Notes: generated by a model not told the origin, from the letters alone. 6,926 bases of DNA from Limnohabitans sp. Rim8 (GCA_945877725.1 CAMDXR010000171.1:1-6926); one strand, 5' to 3'; numbered from the stretch's first letter, positions 1 through 6,749 are shown. Numbers and translations: made by a program.

Positions 1-45
1 GAGATTGACGGAATCGAAGTCCATATGCCAGAAGGCCAGCACTGA
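1..45 (+). CDS. C-terminal end of a probable [2Fe-2S] ferredoxin (partial, 5' end outside window)
   Basis: The first 14 codons of the window stay open in one frame and end at TGA 43-45. They read EIDGIEVHMPEGQH. This resembles the C-terminus of putidaredoxin-type [2Fe-2S] ferredoxins, which end in an acidic/hydrophobic 'xLDGxxVxxP' tail just after the last cluster cysteine. Ferredoxins of this type pass electrons from a ferredoxin reductase to class I P450s and are often encoded beside CYP153 genes. The tail ends 30 bp before the P450 start, which fits co-transcription. Only the tail is visible and none of the cluster cysteines are, so the call rests on tail similarity plus context. Confidence 0.6.
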   Translation, partial: EIDGIEVHMPEGQH

Positions 46-75
46 AGCTGAAGATGAACCTAAGGAAAATAAAAT

Positions 76-1338
76 ATGAAACTGTCACAAGCCGAAATTC
101 AGGCTTCAGCGCGTGCCGAAGCTTTTGCCATGCCAATCGAACAGATCGACCCGGGCACACCCACTTACTTCCAAAACGACACCGTTGGCCATTATTTCGA
201 ACGCCTTCGTCGTGACGATCCTGTCCACCACTGCAGCAGCGCTTTGTACGGACCGTATTGGTCAGTGACTCGTTTTCAGGACATCATGCACGTGGACACC
301 AACCATGGCATTTTCTCTTCAGACTGGAGCCAGGGTGGTATTGCCATCACCGATCAACCACCGGGTGAAGGGCAACTGCAGATGTTCATCGCCATGGATC
401 CTCCACGTCATGATGTGCAACGCAAGGCCGTCCAGCCCATTGTCGCGCCAGGCAACCTGGCCAACATGCAGAGCCTCATCCGAGAGCGGACCTGCAAGGT
501 ACTCGACGGCCTGCCGCGTAATAAGGCCTTCAATTGGGTAGAACTTGTTTCGATCGAACTCACCACATTGATGTTGGCTACCCTGTTTGATTTCCCCCTA
601 GAGGACCGCCATCTGTTGACCCACTGGTCAGATGTGGCCACGTCCAACAAAGACGTGGATCCCAACGCGCCAACACGGGAAGAACGCTTGGCTGAACTGC
701 ACAAGATGGCGGCTTATTTCACCCGCTTATGGAACGAGCGGGTCAACGCGAGCCCAGGATCTGACCTGATTTCCATGATGGCCCACAACCCGGAAACCCG
801 GAACATGACTCCGCAGGAATTCATGGGTAACTTGGTGTTGTTGATCGTGGGCGGCAACGACACCACACGCAACTCGATGACCGGTGGACTGCTGGCCCTG
901 CACAACAACCCGGCCGAATGGGACAAGCTGCGAAACAATCCGGCCTTGGTGGAAAACATGGTTTCTGAAATCATCCGGTGGCAAACTCCGCTGGCCCACA
1001 TGCGCCGAACCGCCTTGCAAGATACGGAGTTGGGTGGGAAACAGATCAAGAAAGGCGACAAAGTCGTGATGTGGTACCTCTCTGGTAACCGCGACGATGA
1101 AGCCATCCCCAACGCGAGCCAGTTCATCATTGATCGGCCTCGTGCACGCCAGCACTTGTCTTTTGGCTTTGGCATCCACCGCTGTGTGGGCAACCGCTTG
1201 GCAGAGATGCAACTGCGGATCCTGTGGGAAGAAATCCACAAGCGTTTTCCCGTCATCGAAGTCGTGGCCGACCCGGTGCGGGTGCGTTCGCCCTTTGTGC
1301 GTGGCTTCACCGAACTCATGGTTCGCATACCCACATGA
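76..1338 (+). CDS. Cytochrome P450, CYP153 family (probable alkane/alicyclic hydroxylase)
   Basis: This 420-residue soluble bacterial class I P450 has all the core motifs. The I-helix oxygen-activation motif GGNDTT is at about 259-264, the K-helix ExxR is E298-x-x-R301, and the heme-binding loop FGFGIHRCVG is at 363-372 with C370 as the thiolate ligand. Stretches such as SIELTTLMLATLFDFP, the segment running from GGNDTTRNSMTGG and RWQTPLAHMRRTALQDTELG are characteristic of CYP153, whose known members hydroxylate medium-chain alkanes terminally and also cyclic alkanes or limonene. No membrane anchor is seen, so it should be cytoplasmic and depend on a ferredoxin and ferredoxin reductase. AAGGA at 62-66 lies 9 nt before the ATG. 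The stop overlaps the next gene. Family confidence is high; the substrate is inferred from the family only. Confidence 0.95.
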   Translation: MKLSQAEIQASARAEAFAMPIEQIDPGTPTYFQNDTVGHYFERLRRDDPVHHCSSALYGPYWSVTRFQDIMHVDTNHGIFSSDWSQGGIAITDQPPGEGQLQMFIAMDPPRHDVQRKAVQPIVAPGNLANMQSLIRERTCKVLDGLPRNKAFNWVELVSIELTTLMLATLFDFPLEDRHLLTHWSDVATSNKDVDPNAPTREERLAELHKMAAYFTRLWNERVNASPGSDLISMMAHNPETRNMTPQEFMGNLVLLIVGGNDTTRNSMTGGLLALHNNPAEWDKLRNNPALVENMVSEIIRWQTPLAHMRRTALQDTELGGKQIKKGDKVVMWYLSGNRDDEAIPNASQFIIDRPRARQHLSFGFGIHRCVGNRLAEMQLRILWEEIHKRFPVIEVVADPVRVRSPFVRGFTELMVRIPT

Positions 1339-2840
1339 GCGAGGCGCCTGACATGAACCCGGTGCCCGAGCAATTGGATGTGCTGATCATCGGCGCCGGT
1401 ATTTCTGGCGTCGGTGCCGCCTGCCACCTGCAGCAACAGTGCCCTGACAAGCGTTTTGCGTTGGTCGAGGCGCAATCGAGTTTCGGCGGCACATGGCGGA
1501 CGCACAATTATCCCGGTGTCCGCTCAGACAGCGACCTGTTCACCTTTGGCTACCGATTCAAGCCGTGGCGCGGCAACCCCATCGCCAGTGGCGATCAGAT
1601 CTTGAACTACATGAACGAGGTCATCGACGAGTACAACTTGACTGGGCGGATCCATTACCAACACCGTGTGACCTCTGCCCAGTGGTCTTCTGCCGACGCC
1701 AGCTGGCACGTTGAGATCCTGCACACGCCAGCCGAGGGCAACCCTGTCATCCGCCAAGTGCGCTGCCAGTTTTTATGGATGTGCCAGGGTTACTACAGTC
1801 ACGCCGCGGGGTACACCCCACAATGGCCCGGCATGGAAGACTTTGCCGGTCGCATCGTGCACCCGCAGCAATGGCCGAAAGACCTCGAGCTGACCGGTCA
1901 GCGTGTGGTAGTGATCGGTTCAGGCGCGACCGCCGCAACACTGGTGCCTTCCTTGGCTGGCAAATGTGCGCATGTGACCATGCTTCAGCGATCACCCACC
2001 TGGTTTGCAACTGGTCGCAACGCCAATGAGCTGGCCGACACGCTGCGCGCACTCGACATACCGCACGAGTGGACCCATGAAATCGTGCGCCGCAAAGTCC
2101 TGTTCGACCAAGCCCACATCCAGAGGCGCTGTGTGCAAGAGCCCGAAACTGTGGCAACTGAACTGCTCGCCGGAGTCAGGGAAGCACTCGGGCCTGAACA
2201 CGCGCATCTGGCCGATGTTCATTTCAAGCCGACCTATCGTCCATGGCAACAGCGTTTGGCCTTTGTGCCCGATGGCGACCTCTTCAAAGCGATTCGCCAT
2301 GGACAGGCCAGTGTTCAAACAGGTTCGATTGAGCGTTTTGTGCCAGAAGGCATTCGTCTGAGCAACGGTGAGACCGTACCCGCCGATGTGATTGTGACTG
2401 CCACAGGTTTTAACCTGAACATATTGGGTGACATTGCTTTTCATGTCGATGGCAAACCGCTGGACTTTGCTGGCAGCGTCACTTGGCGTGGTGCCATGTT
2501 CACAGGCTTACCCAATTTTTTGTGGGTGTTCGGGTATTTCCGTGCCAGTTGGACACTTCGCGCCGACTTGCTGGGAGACTTTTTCTGCAAACTATTGAAG
2601 CGTATGGACAAACACGATTTACGCAGTGTGGTGCCAGAGCTTCGATCTCAAGACCAGGGCATGACCCTGAACCCGTGGGTGCGCCCAGACAACTTCAACC
2701 CTGGGTATCTGGCCCGAAGCATGCACCAATTACCCAAACAAGGCGATCGCGCACCCTGGTTGCACCTGCAAGACTACTCTGTCGATAAGGACGAGTTCCC
2801 AGTCGCTGCGCTTGATGATGGCTCATTGATTTTTAACTGA
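1335..2840 (+). CDS. Flavin-containing / Baeyer-Villiger-type monooxygenase (AlmA/EthA-like)
   Basis: The protein has 501 residues and is probably FAD- and NADPH-dependent. An N-terminal FAD Rossmann motif GAGISG is at about 20-25. The second type I BVMO motif, GGTWRTHNYPGVRSD, is at 51-65. The BVMO fingerprint FxGxxxHxxxWP is matched exactly as FAGRIVHPQQWP at 170-181. The NADPH motif GSGATA is at 195-200 and an ATG motif at 356-358. Segments such as GVRSDSDLFTFGYRFKPW, HVTMLQRSPT and VPDGDLFKAIRHG are typical of the EthA (ketone BVMO) and AlmA (long-chain alkane monooxygenase) branch, and the length is close to theirs. The ATG at 1335 overlaps the P450 stop as ATGA, implying translational coupling. 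An alternative ATG at 1353 has a better ribosome site. The likely role is oxygen insertion into a ketone made from the P450 product; AlmA-like alkane attack is the alternative. Confidence 0.92.
   Translation: MSEAPDMNPVPEQLDVLIIGAGISGVGAACHLQQQCPDKRFALVEAQSSFGGTWRTHNYPGVRSDSDLFTFGYRFKPWRGNPIASGDQILNYMNEVIDEYNLTGRIHYQHRVTSAQWSSADASWHVEILHTPAEGNPVIRQVRCQFLWMCQGYYSHAAGYTPQWPGMEDFAGRIVHPQQWPKDLELTGQRVVVIGSGATAATLVPSLAGKCAHVTMLQRSPTWFATGRNANELADTLRALDIPHEWTHEIVRRKVLFDQAHIQRRCVQEPETVATELLAGVREALGPEHAHLADVHFKPTYRPWQQRLAFVPDGDLFKAIRHGQASVQTGSIERFVPEGIRLSNGETVPADVIVTATGFNLNILGDIAFHVDGKPLDFAGSVTWRGAMFTGLPNFLWVFGYFRASWTLRADLLGDFFCKLLKRMDKHDLRSVVPELRSQDQGMTLNPWVRPDNFNPGYLARSMHQLPKQGDRAPWLHLQDYSVDKDEFPVAALDDGSLIFN
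1341..1344 (+). promoter_or_regulatory. Ribosome binding site favouring the alternative monooxygenase start at 1353
   Basis: GAGG lies 8 nt before ATG 1353, whereas nothing like a Shine-Dalgarno site precedes ATG 1335. The 1353 start gives a protein beginning MNPVPEQLDV, six residues shorter and 15 nt past the P450 stop. The ATGA overlap favours 1335 and this site favours 1353, so the true start is unresolved. The FAD fold is intact either way. Confidence 0.5.
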
Positions 2841-2893
2841 ATTCCTCTCACCGTACCCACAAAATTTTTACCACCACAACCAGGAGACACTTC

Positions 2894-3865
2894 ATGACAA
2901 ATGCACTGACACGCCGCCGGACCCTGCAAGCGTTGGGGGCCAGCTTGCTACCGCTCCCGCTGGTTGCAGCAGCGCAAGCAGCCTTTCCCAACAAGCCCGT
3001 TCGCATCATCGTGCCCCTGCCTGCCAGTGGTGCAGCAGATGTGTCGGTGCGCATCCTGACAGAGTTTATGCAACAGCCCCTTGGGCAAAGCCTCGTGGTG
3101 GAAAACCGACCAGGTGGAATTTACCAAATCGGCATTCAGGCCATCACCAGCGCTCCGGCAGACGGCTATACCCTGATTCACCTCAATGCAACCATGTGTG
3201 CCGTACAGGCTTCTCTCAAACGTTTTGACATGCTCAAGCAATTCATTCCTGTGGGGATGATGGGATCAACAGATGCCATGCTTTGCATAGCCAACAACGC
3301 GCCGTTCAAGACGACGCAAGAAATGATTGCATGGGGCAAGGCCAACCCCGGCAAGCTCAACTATGGCTCTACAGGCCCAGGTTCGATGGAACACTTGAGC
3401 ATGGTCAGCATCATGCAACGTGTCGGCATCACGGGTAACAACATTCCATTCAAAGGTGGGCCAGATGGTGCACTGGCTCTTGCCCAAGGTGAAGTCCAAG
3501 CCATGGCATTGCCAGCACCACTGATCATCCAATTCAAAGACAAAATCAAACCGGTCATTGCACTGACTGAACAACGCATCGGCTTCTTGCCAGATTTGCC
3601 AACAGCCAAAGAGCAGGGGCTGGATATTCCCACTGTGAATTATTGGGGCGGTCTGGCCGCTCCTGCTGGCACACCAGCATCCGTCATTGAAACTCTGGAA
3701 AAAGCCATGAGCGCAGCAGTGAATAACCCAGCATTGTCCCAGCGATACATGCCACTGGGACTGATGGCAAAATTTTCTGGAGGTTCGGCATTCAAAGCCG
3801 TCATCGAAAAAGATTTGCAATGGTTAGGCGATGCTGTGAAATCGGCCAATTTGCAATTGAGCTGA
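2894..3865 (+). CDS. Periplasmic Bug/TctC-family tripartite tricarboxylate transporter solute-binding protein
   Basis: This is a 323-residue secreted binding protein. The N-terminus has a signal peptide with a twin-arginine-like TRRRTLQ at 6-12, a hydrophobic stretch to about 24, and a likely cleavage near AQA at 27-29. The mature protein starts with the family hallmark FPNKPVRIIVP. Further hallmarks are VENRPGG (69-75), SAPADGYTL (87-94), NYGSTGPGSMEHL (156-168), IPFKGGPDGALALAQGEVQ (184-202), DLPTAKEQGL (234-243) and WGGLAAPAGTP (251-261). Bug proteins bind small organic, often carboxylated, ligands and mostly lack a dedicated membrane partner; none is encoded here. AGGAGA at 2882-2887 sits 6 nt before the ATG, and the gene lies 53 bp after the monooxygenase. 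Its position suggests capture of the pathway substrate or a product. The ligand cannot be predicted from sequence. Confidence 0.93.
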   Translation: MTNALTRRRTLQALGASLLPLPLVAAAQAAFPNKPVRIIVPLPASGAADVSVRILTEFMQQPLGQSLVVENRPGGIYQIGIQAITSAPADGYTLIHLNATMCAVQASLKRFDMLKQFIPVGMMGSTDAMLCIANNAPFKTTQEMIAWGKANPGKLNYGSTGPGSMEHLSMVSIMQRVGITGNNIPFKGGPDGALALAQGEVQAMALPAPLIIQFKDKIKPVIALTEQRIGFLPDLPTAKEQGLDIPTVNYWGGLAAPAGTPASVIETLEKAMSAAVNNPALSQRYMPLGLMAKFSGGSAFKAVIEKDLQWLGDAVKSANLQLS

Positions 3866-3883
3866 CGATTTCAATCCCAAACA

Positions 3884-3905
3884 GAGCCAGCCCAGTGGCT
3901 GGCTC
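3884..3905 (+). terminator. Intercistronic hairpin (9-bp perfect stem)
   Basis: GAGCCAGCC (3884-3892) pairs perfectly with GGCTGGCTC (3897-3905) around a CAGT loop, starting 18 nt after the binding-protein stop. Only two T residues follow directly, so it is a weak intrinsic terminator at best. It could instead protect the upstream mRNA from 3' decay or partly attenuate transcription into the esterase gene, which starts 33 nt further on. Confidence 0.55.
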
Positions 3906-3938
3906 CTTGATCGCATCACCGGGCTCCCTTTGCACGCC

Positions 3939-4931
3939 ATGAAAACCTTTCCGGAACCTTCCTTGCTGCATCCAGACAGCATCACGCCAGAAATTCATCA
4001 GCGAAACGCGCACATCGCGCAAGCGATGGCTGTGATGCCTGAGTGGTGGGAGATTGGAGCCCCTGCTTTTCGCCAGAAACAACGCGAGGGGGCAGGCCTT
4101 TTTCCACCCGTGGTTTTCAGCGAGCGGGCCCGCACTCGTACCATTGATGGTCCGGCTGGCGCATTGCGTTTGCGTGAATTTTTGCCAGCCCAAGGGCAAG
4201 CCCGTGGCGTTTACTTGCACATTCATGGCGGGGGCTGGGTCATTGGTGGCGCCGACATGCAAGACACCATGCTGATGGCACTGGCGGACCACGCACAGGT
4301 GGCGGTAGTCAGTGTGCATTACAGGCTCGCCCCCGAGCACCCTTATCCTGCAGCCCCAGACGATTGCGAAACAGCCGCCTTGTGGCTTCTGAATCACAGC
4401 ACGGCCATTTATCGAACCGAACACCTTTTGATGGGTGGCGAGTCAGCCGGAGCTCATCTCAGTGCGGTGACTCTCTTGCGTGTTCGTCAGCGTTTAGGGT
4501 ATTGCCCATTTGTCGGTGCGAACTTCAATTTTGGCCTGTTCGACATGAACTTGACGCCAAGTGCCCGCGCCTTTGGTGATGAGCGGCTGTTTTTGCGCAC
4601 CCTCGACATGGTTCAATTTCGCGCTGCATTTTTGCCTGGGGAGCACAACCTGCTTGACCCGGATATATCCCCACTTTACGGCGACCTTCAGAACTTATGC
4701 CCAGCGCTTTTCACCATTGGCACGCGGGACGCACTTTTGGACGACAGTCTGTTCATGCATGCGCGATGGTTGGCGGCTGGAAATGCAGGGCAACTTGATG
4801 TCTATCCAGGTGCACCGCATGCCTTCTTTCGTTTGGGTGATGCACACGGCCAAAGTTCCATGACACAACAAATTCAATTTCTTTGTCGGCAATTGCAACC
4901 ACCCGCATCTACCCCCAAAGAGAACACTTGA
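3939..4931 (+). CDS. Alpha/beta hydrolase, HSL (family IV) carboxylesterase
   Basis: This is a 330-residue serine esterase of the hormone-sensitive-lipase family. The oxyanion-hole motif HGGGW is at 96-100, followed by the family motif YRLAPEHPYPAAPDD at 128-142. The nucleophile elbow GESAG at 167-171 gives catalytic S169. The probable acid is D264 in GTRDALLDD, and the catalytic histidine is H294 in GAPHAFF. There is no signal peptide, so it should be cytoplasmic. Such enzymes hydrolyse short to medium acyl esters. Next to a Baeyer-Villiger-type enzyme the natural job is to split the ester or lactone product, as in the known acetone-pathway pair acmA/acmB. ATG 3939 was chosen over the in-frame TTG at 3930. 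No convincing ribosome site precedes either start, which is odd and suggests low expression or coupling through the upstream mRNA. Confidence 0.92.
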   Translation: MKTFPEPSLLHPDSITPEIHQRNAHIAQAMAVMPEWWEIGAPAFRQKQREGAGLFPPVVFSERARTRTIDGPAGALRLREFLPAQGQARGVYLHIHGGGWVIGGADMQDTMLMALADHAQVAVVSVHYRLAPEHPYPAAPDDCETAALWLLNHSTAIYRTEHLLMGGESAGAHLSAVTLLRVRQRLGYCPFVGANFNFGLFDMNLTPSARAFGDERLFLRTLDMVQFRAAFLPGEHNLLDPDISPLYGDLQNLCPALFTIGTRDALLDDSLFMHARWLAAGNAGQLDVYPGAPHAFFRLGDAHGQSSMTQQIQFLCRQLQPPASTPKENT

Positions 4932-4960
4932 CCGCCCTGGCCTAGTCAGCAATGTCCAGT

Positions 4961-6031
4961 CTAACGGGGTGACATATCCGGTACGGGCTTGTTGCCTGTC
5001 AGCACAATTGTCAGATAGTCCAGACACCCGGTTTCCTGAAGCATAGGCTGAACCTTGGCTTTGTCCTCCGGAGCCAGAGCGGCCCACTCGCGCTGCAACC
5101 ATACGAGACATTTGTGCTTGTAGCTCTCAGCTTGCCCCCTCCAAACCAAATCATCGATCTCAACCTCGAAGGACTCGGTGCGAGATTCAACCGCGTGGTG
5201 ATGTGCGCGCAGCAAAGGCAAATAGAAGCGGCCAGCAAGCGCCAGCATCTCACGCACGCTGGGGTCCCAGGTAGACTGAGGCACCCAGTCGCCATCAACA
5301 CCGGAGGCATCGTCAAGTGACTGAGTCCACTGGAAGGTACGAGGGGCGCGACTGCGCATGATGTTACTGGCAGAAGGGTCAAGGGCGCATTGGCACAATT
5401 GAGCGTAAAGCCCAAAATCAGCCAAGGAAGGCCGCCCGCCAAACAAATAGGCGGTGCGTTCGAGCATGGACTCCAGCACCGTCAGTGTGGCGATATAAAA
5501 CGACGCCAGCAACTGGTACCCCTCTTCGGTGGTCGACATCGCTTCGCGCTTAGACATTTGTCGCGATGTAAATTTAGCCACCAAGGCATCCAGTTTGGGA
5601 CGAGCGATCACCCCAAGCCAGCCTTGGAGCTGCCGCGTCGCACAGAAAGACCGGTCAAACTCGGCCCCCCAACGCATGTCAAACATGGCCTCCACCAAAA
5701 GTTCATCGGCCATGTCTTCAATCAAATGGCTAAGGAATGCAGCCGCTGGATCATCCGGCAACACCGAGCGATGCCCCGGGTGACGCTTCTCCAGCTCGAA
5801 AATCAGAGGAGTGCTGTCCGCATGGTAACTGCCATCAGGATATTGAAGCACTGGGATCATGCCCTTACCTGCAAGTTTCAATTCACCCTCGCTGCCAAGG
5901 TAACCACTCGGAACGATCCACACATGCGGAAGTCGGCGGTAGCGCAACAAGGCTCGCATTTTCAGCGAGTAAGGGGAACCTGGACCACCCAGGAGGCGGT
6001 AGGTCGGAGGCTGAATTTGATCGGTTTTCAT
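4961..6031 (-). CDS. Long glutathione S-transferase-fold protein
   Basis: The 356-residue protein begins with a thioredoxin-like GST N-domain. GSPYSLKMRALL at 18-29 is the usual active-site turn, with serines rather than a CxxC pair. GKGMIPVLQYPDG at 55-67 carries the cis-proline P60, and ADSTPLIFELE at 71-81 is the glutathione-binding acidic-Ser segment. A helical C-domain includes FGGRPSLADFGLYAQL at 197-212, with the conserved folding aspartate D205. Classical GSTs are about 200-230 residues; here about 130 further residues follow with no domain I recognise. It is convergent with the esterase, 29 bp stop to stop. It could detoxify reactive oxidation products of the neighbouring pathway, or be unrelated. 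The GST fold is confident; glutathione use and substrate are not shown. ATG 6031 was chosen because GGAGAA lies 6 nt upstream; the longer TTG start at 6070 is rejected. Confidence 0.88.
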   Translation of the reverse strand: MKTDQIQPPTYRLLGGPGSPYSLKMRALLRYRRLPHVWIVPSGYLGSEGELKLAGKGMIPVLQYPDGSYHADSTPLIFELEKRHPGHRSVLPDDPAAAFLSHLIEDMADELLVEAMFDMRWGAEFDRSFCATRQLQGWLGVIARPKLDALVAKFTSRQMSKREAMSTTEEGYQLLASFYIATLTVLESMLERTAYLFGGRPSLADFGLYAQLCQCALDPSASNIMRSRAPRTFQWTQSLDDASGVDGDWVPQSTWDPSVREMLALAGRFYLPLLRAHHHAVESRTESFEVEIDDLVWRGQAESYKHKCLVWLQREWAALAPEDKAKVQPMLQETGCLDYLTIVLTGNKPVPDMSPR

Positions 6032-6037
6032 CAGGTG

Positions 6038-6043
6038 TTCTCC
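6038..6043 (-). promoter_or_regulatory. Ribosome binding site of the GST-like gene
   Basis: On the minus strand GGAGAA stands 6 nt before ATG 6031. It decides this start over the in-frame TTG at 6070, which would add 13 residues (MIIFWLSTHGEHL) that do not belong to the GST fold. Confidence 0.75.
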
Positions 6044-6060
6044 GTGGGTAGAGAGCCAAA

Positions 6061-6096
6061 AGATAATCAAGATTTTTTATCTGATGATAGCTGATG
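6061..6096 (-). promoter_or_regulatory. Possible operator/promoter region upstream of the GST-like gene
   Basis: AGATAA (6061-6066) and TTATCT (6077-6082) form a 6-bp inverted repeat with a 10-nt AT-rich spacer. Next to it CTGATG occurs twice, at 6081-6086 and 6091-6096, exactly one helical turn apart. The block starts 30 bp upstream of the GST-like start codon, where a promoter and regulator site would be expected. No clear -35/-10 pair could be assigned, so this is a candidate only. Confidence 0.3.
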
Positions 6097-6167
6097 CCTT
6101 GGCATACTTAGCCACCCATCACCTGCTAAATCTTTGTTGCACACCGTAATGGAATCAGCCCAAAAAA

Positions 6168-6554
6168 CTAGCGGGGCAGCCAGAATTGCTCGCTCAACTT
6201 CATCAGATTTTCTAACCCATTTTTTACTGGAATGCGGATCCAAACTGCTTCCGCAATTTCCACCAGCGAGATGTCACCTGCACTCGGAAGCGAATTAACC
6301 CAACCTTTAATTGGCTACTGCTTTGCGGGAACATGATGGCAATGATCTTGAACAAAGGCTCAATGCGGCCAAGGTGCGCGACCTGAGACAAGAAACACAA
6401 GAGAGCTTGGCCAATGGCGGTCTTGGAAGTTGGCATACAGAGGGCGCGTCTCCCGTTCAGCCTCCTGGGCTAGGGTTCCGCGTGGAAAAACTGTTTGCGG
6501 GTCAAAGCCAGCTTTTAGTCCAGCATGCAACCGCTTAGGGTCAGCTTCAGCCAA
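6168..6554 (-). pseudogene. Possible decayed minus-strand gene, family unknown
   Basis: Three successive minus-strand stretches look protein-like but lie in different frames. The first is 6554-6360, with segments such as ETRPLYANFQDRHWP. The second is 6436-6224, with AHLGRIEPLFKIIAIMFP. The third is 6314-6168, a 48-codon stretch open after a TAG and including GDISLVEIAEAVWIRIP and NLMKLSEQFWLPR. Read in this order they could be one gene broken by two frameshifts. I do not recognise the family, the stretches overlap, and chance open frames are a real alternative. Confidence 0.2.
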
Positions 6555-6728
6555 TGATTAACGCAAGGCCTTAGTCTGCTTACAGCCTTTATGGACTTAC
6601 AAGGGTGAAGGTCTGGAATGCAGCGTTAGCGGTCGGTCATCGTCTTAAGTGAAGTGCCCGCTATCAGCCTAAAGCAGTCATCTGCGAGCCATCATCGGAA
6701 ACACACGCCCTCCGCATCTGTTCACGAG

Positions 6729-6749
6729 CCCTGCCTAGCCAAGGCAGGG
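6729..6749. terminator. Hairpin (8-bp perfect stem), possible 3'-end structure
   Basis: CCCTGCCT (6729-6736) pairs with AGGCAGGG (6742-6749) around a 5-nt AGCCA loop. On the minus strand it starts 18 nt after the stop of the small edge ORF, a typical place for a 3' hairpin, but no U-tract follows on that strand. On the plus strand TTTT follows after five other bases (6755-6758). Either direction would be a weak terminator. Confidence 0.35.

Noticed and set aside
1224..1334. N-terminal extension of the monooxygenase from 1224
   Set aside because: The extra 37 residues overlap the P450 C-terminus, are rich in Arg/His/Gly and precede the normal FAD-fold start. ATG 1335 or 1353 is far more likely.
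714..1505. 263-codon open frame on the minus strand
   Set aside because: It lies antisense to the P450 and the start of the monooxygenase, both of which have full catalytic motifs. Its translation is Arg/Ser-rich with no motif, a typical shadow of GC-rich coding DNA.
3930..3938. TTG start for the esterase
   Set aside because: It has no ribosome site and adds only three residues. The ATG at 3939 is in the same frame.
6032..6070. TTG start at 6070 for the GST-like gene
   Set aside because: ATG 6031 has a well-placed GGAGAA, and the extension is not part of the GST fold.
5390..6094. 234-codon open frame on the plus strand
   Set aside because: It is antisense to the GST-like gene, which has recognisable domain motifs and a good ribosome site. 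This frame has no family features.
6311..6538. 75-codon plus-strand frame as a small gene
   Set aside because: It starts at TTG, has no ribosome site, is overlapped by minus-strand frames of similar quality and shows no recognisable family.
6671..6690. Small GCAG/CTGC stem-loop
   Set aside because: The stem is only 4 bp, which is expected by chance.
6615..6700. Impression of a decayed intergenic repeat in the GCGGTC / AAAGCAGTCAT area
   Set aside because: Only loosely similar short words occur, with no second copy in the window. This is not enough to name a repeat family.
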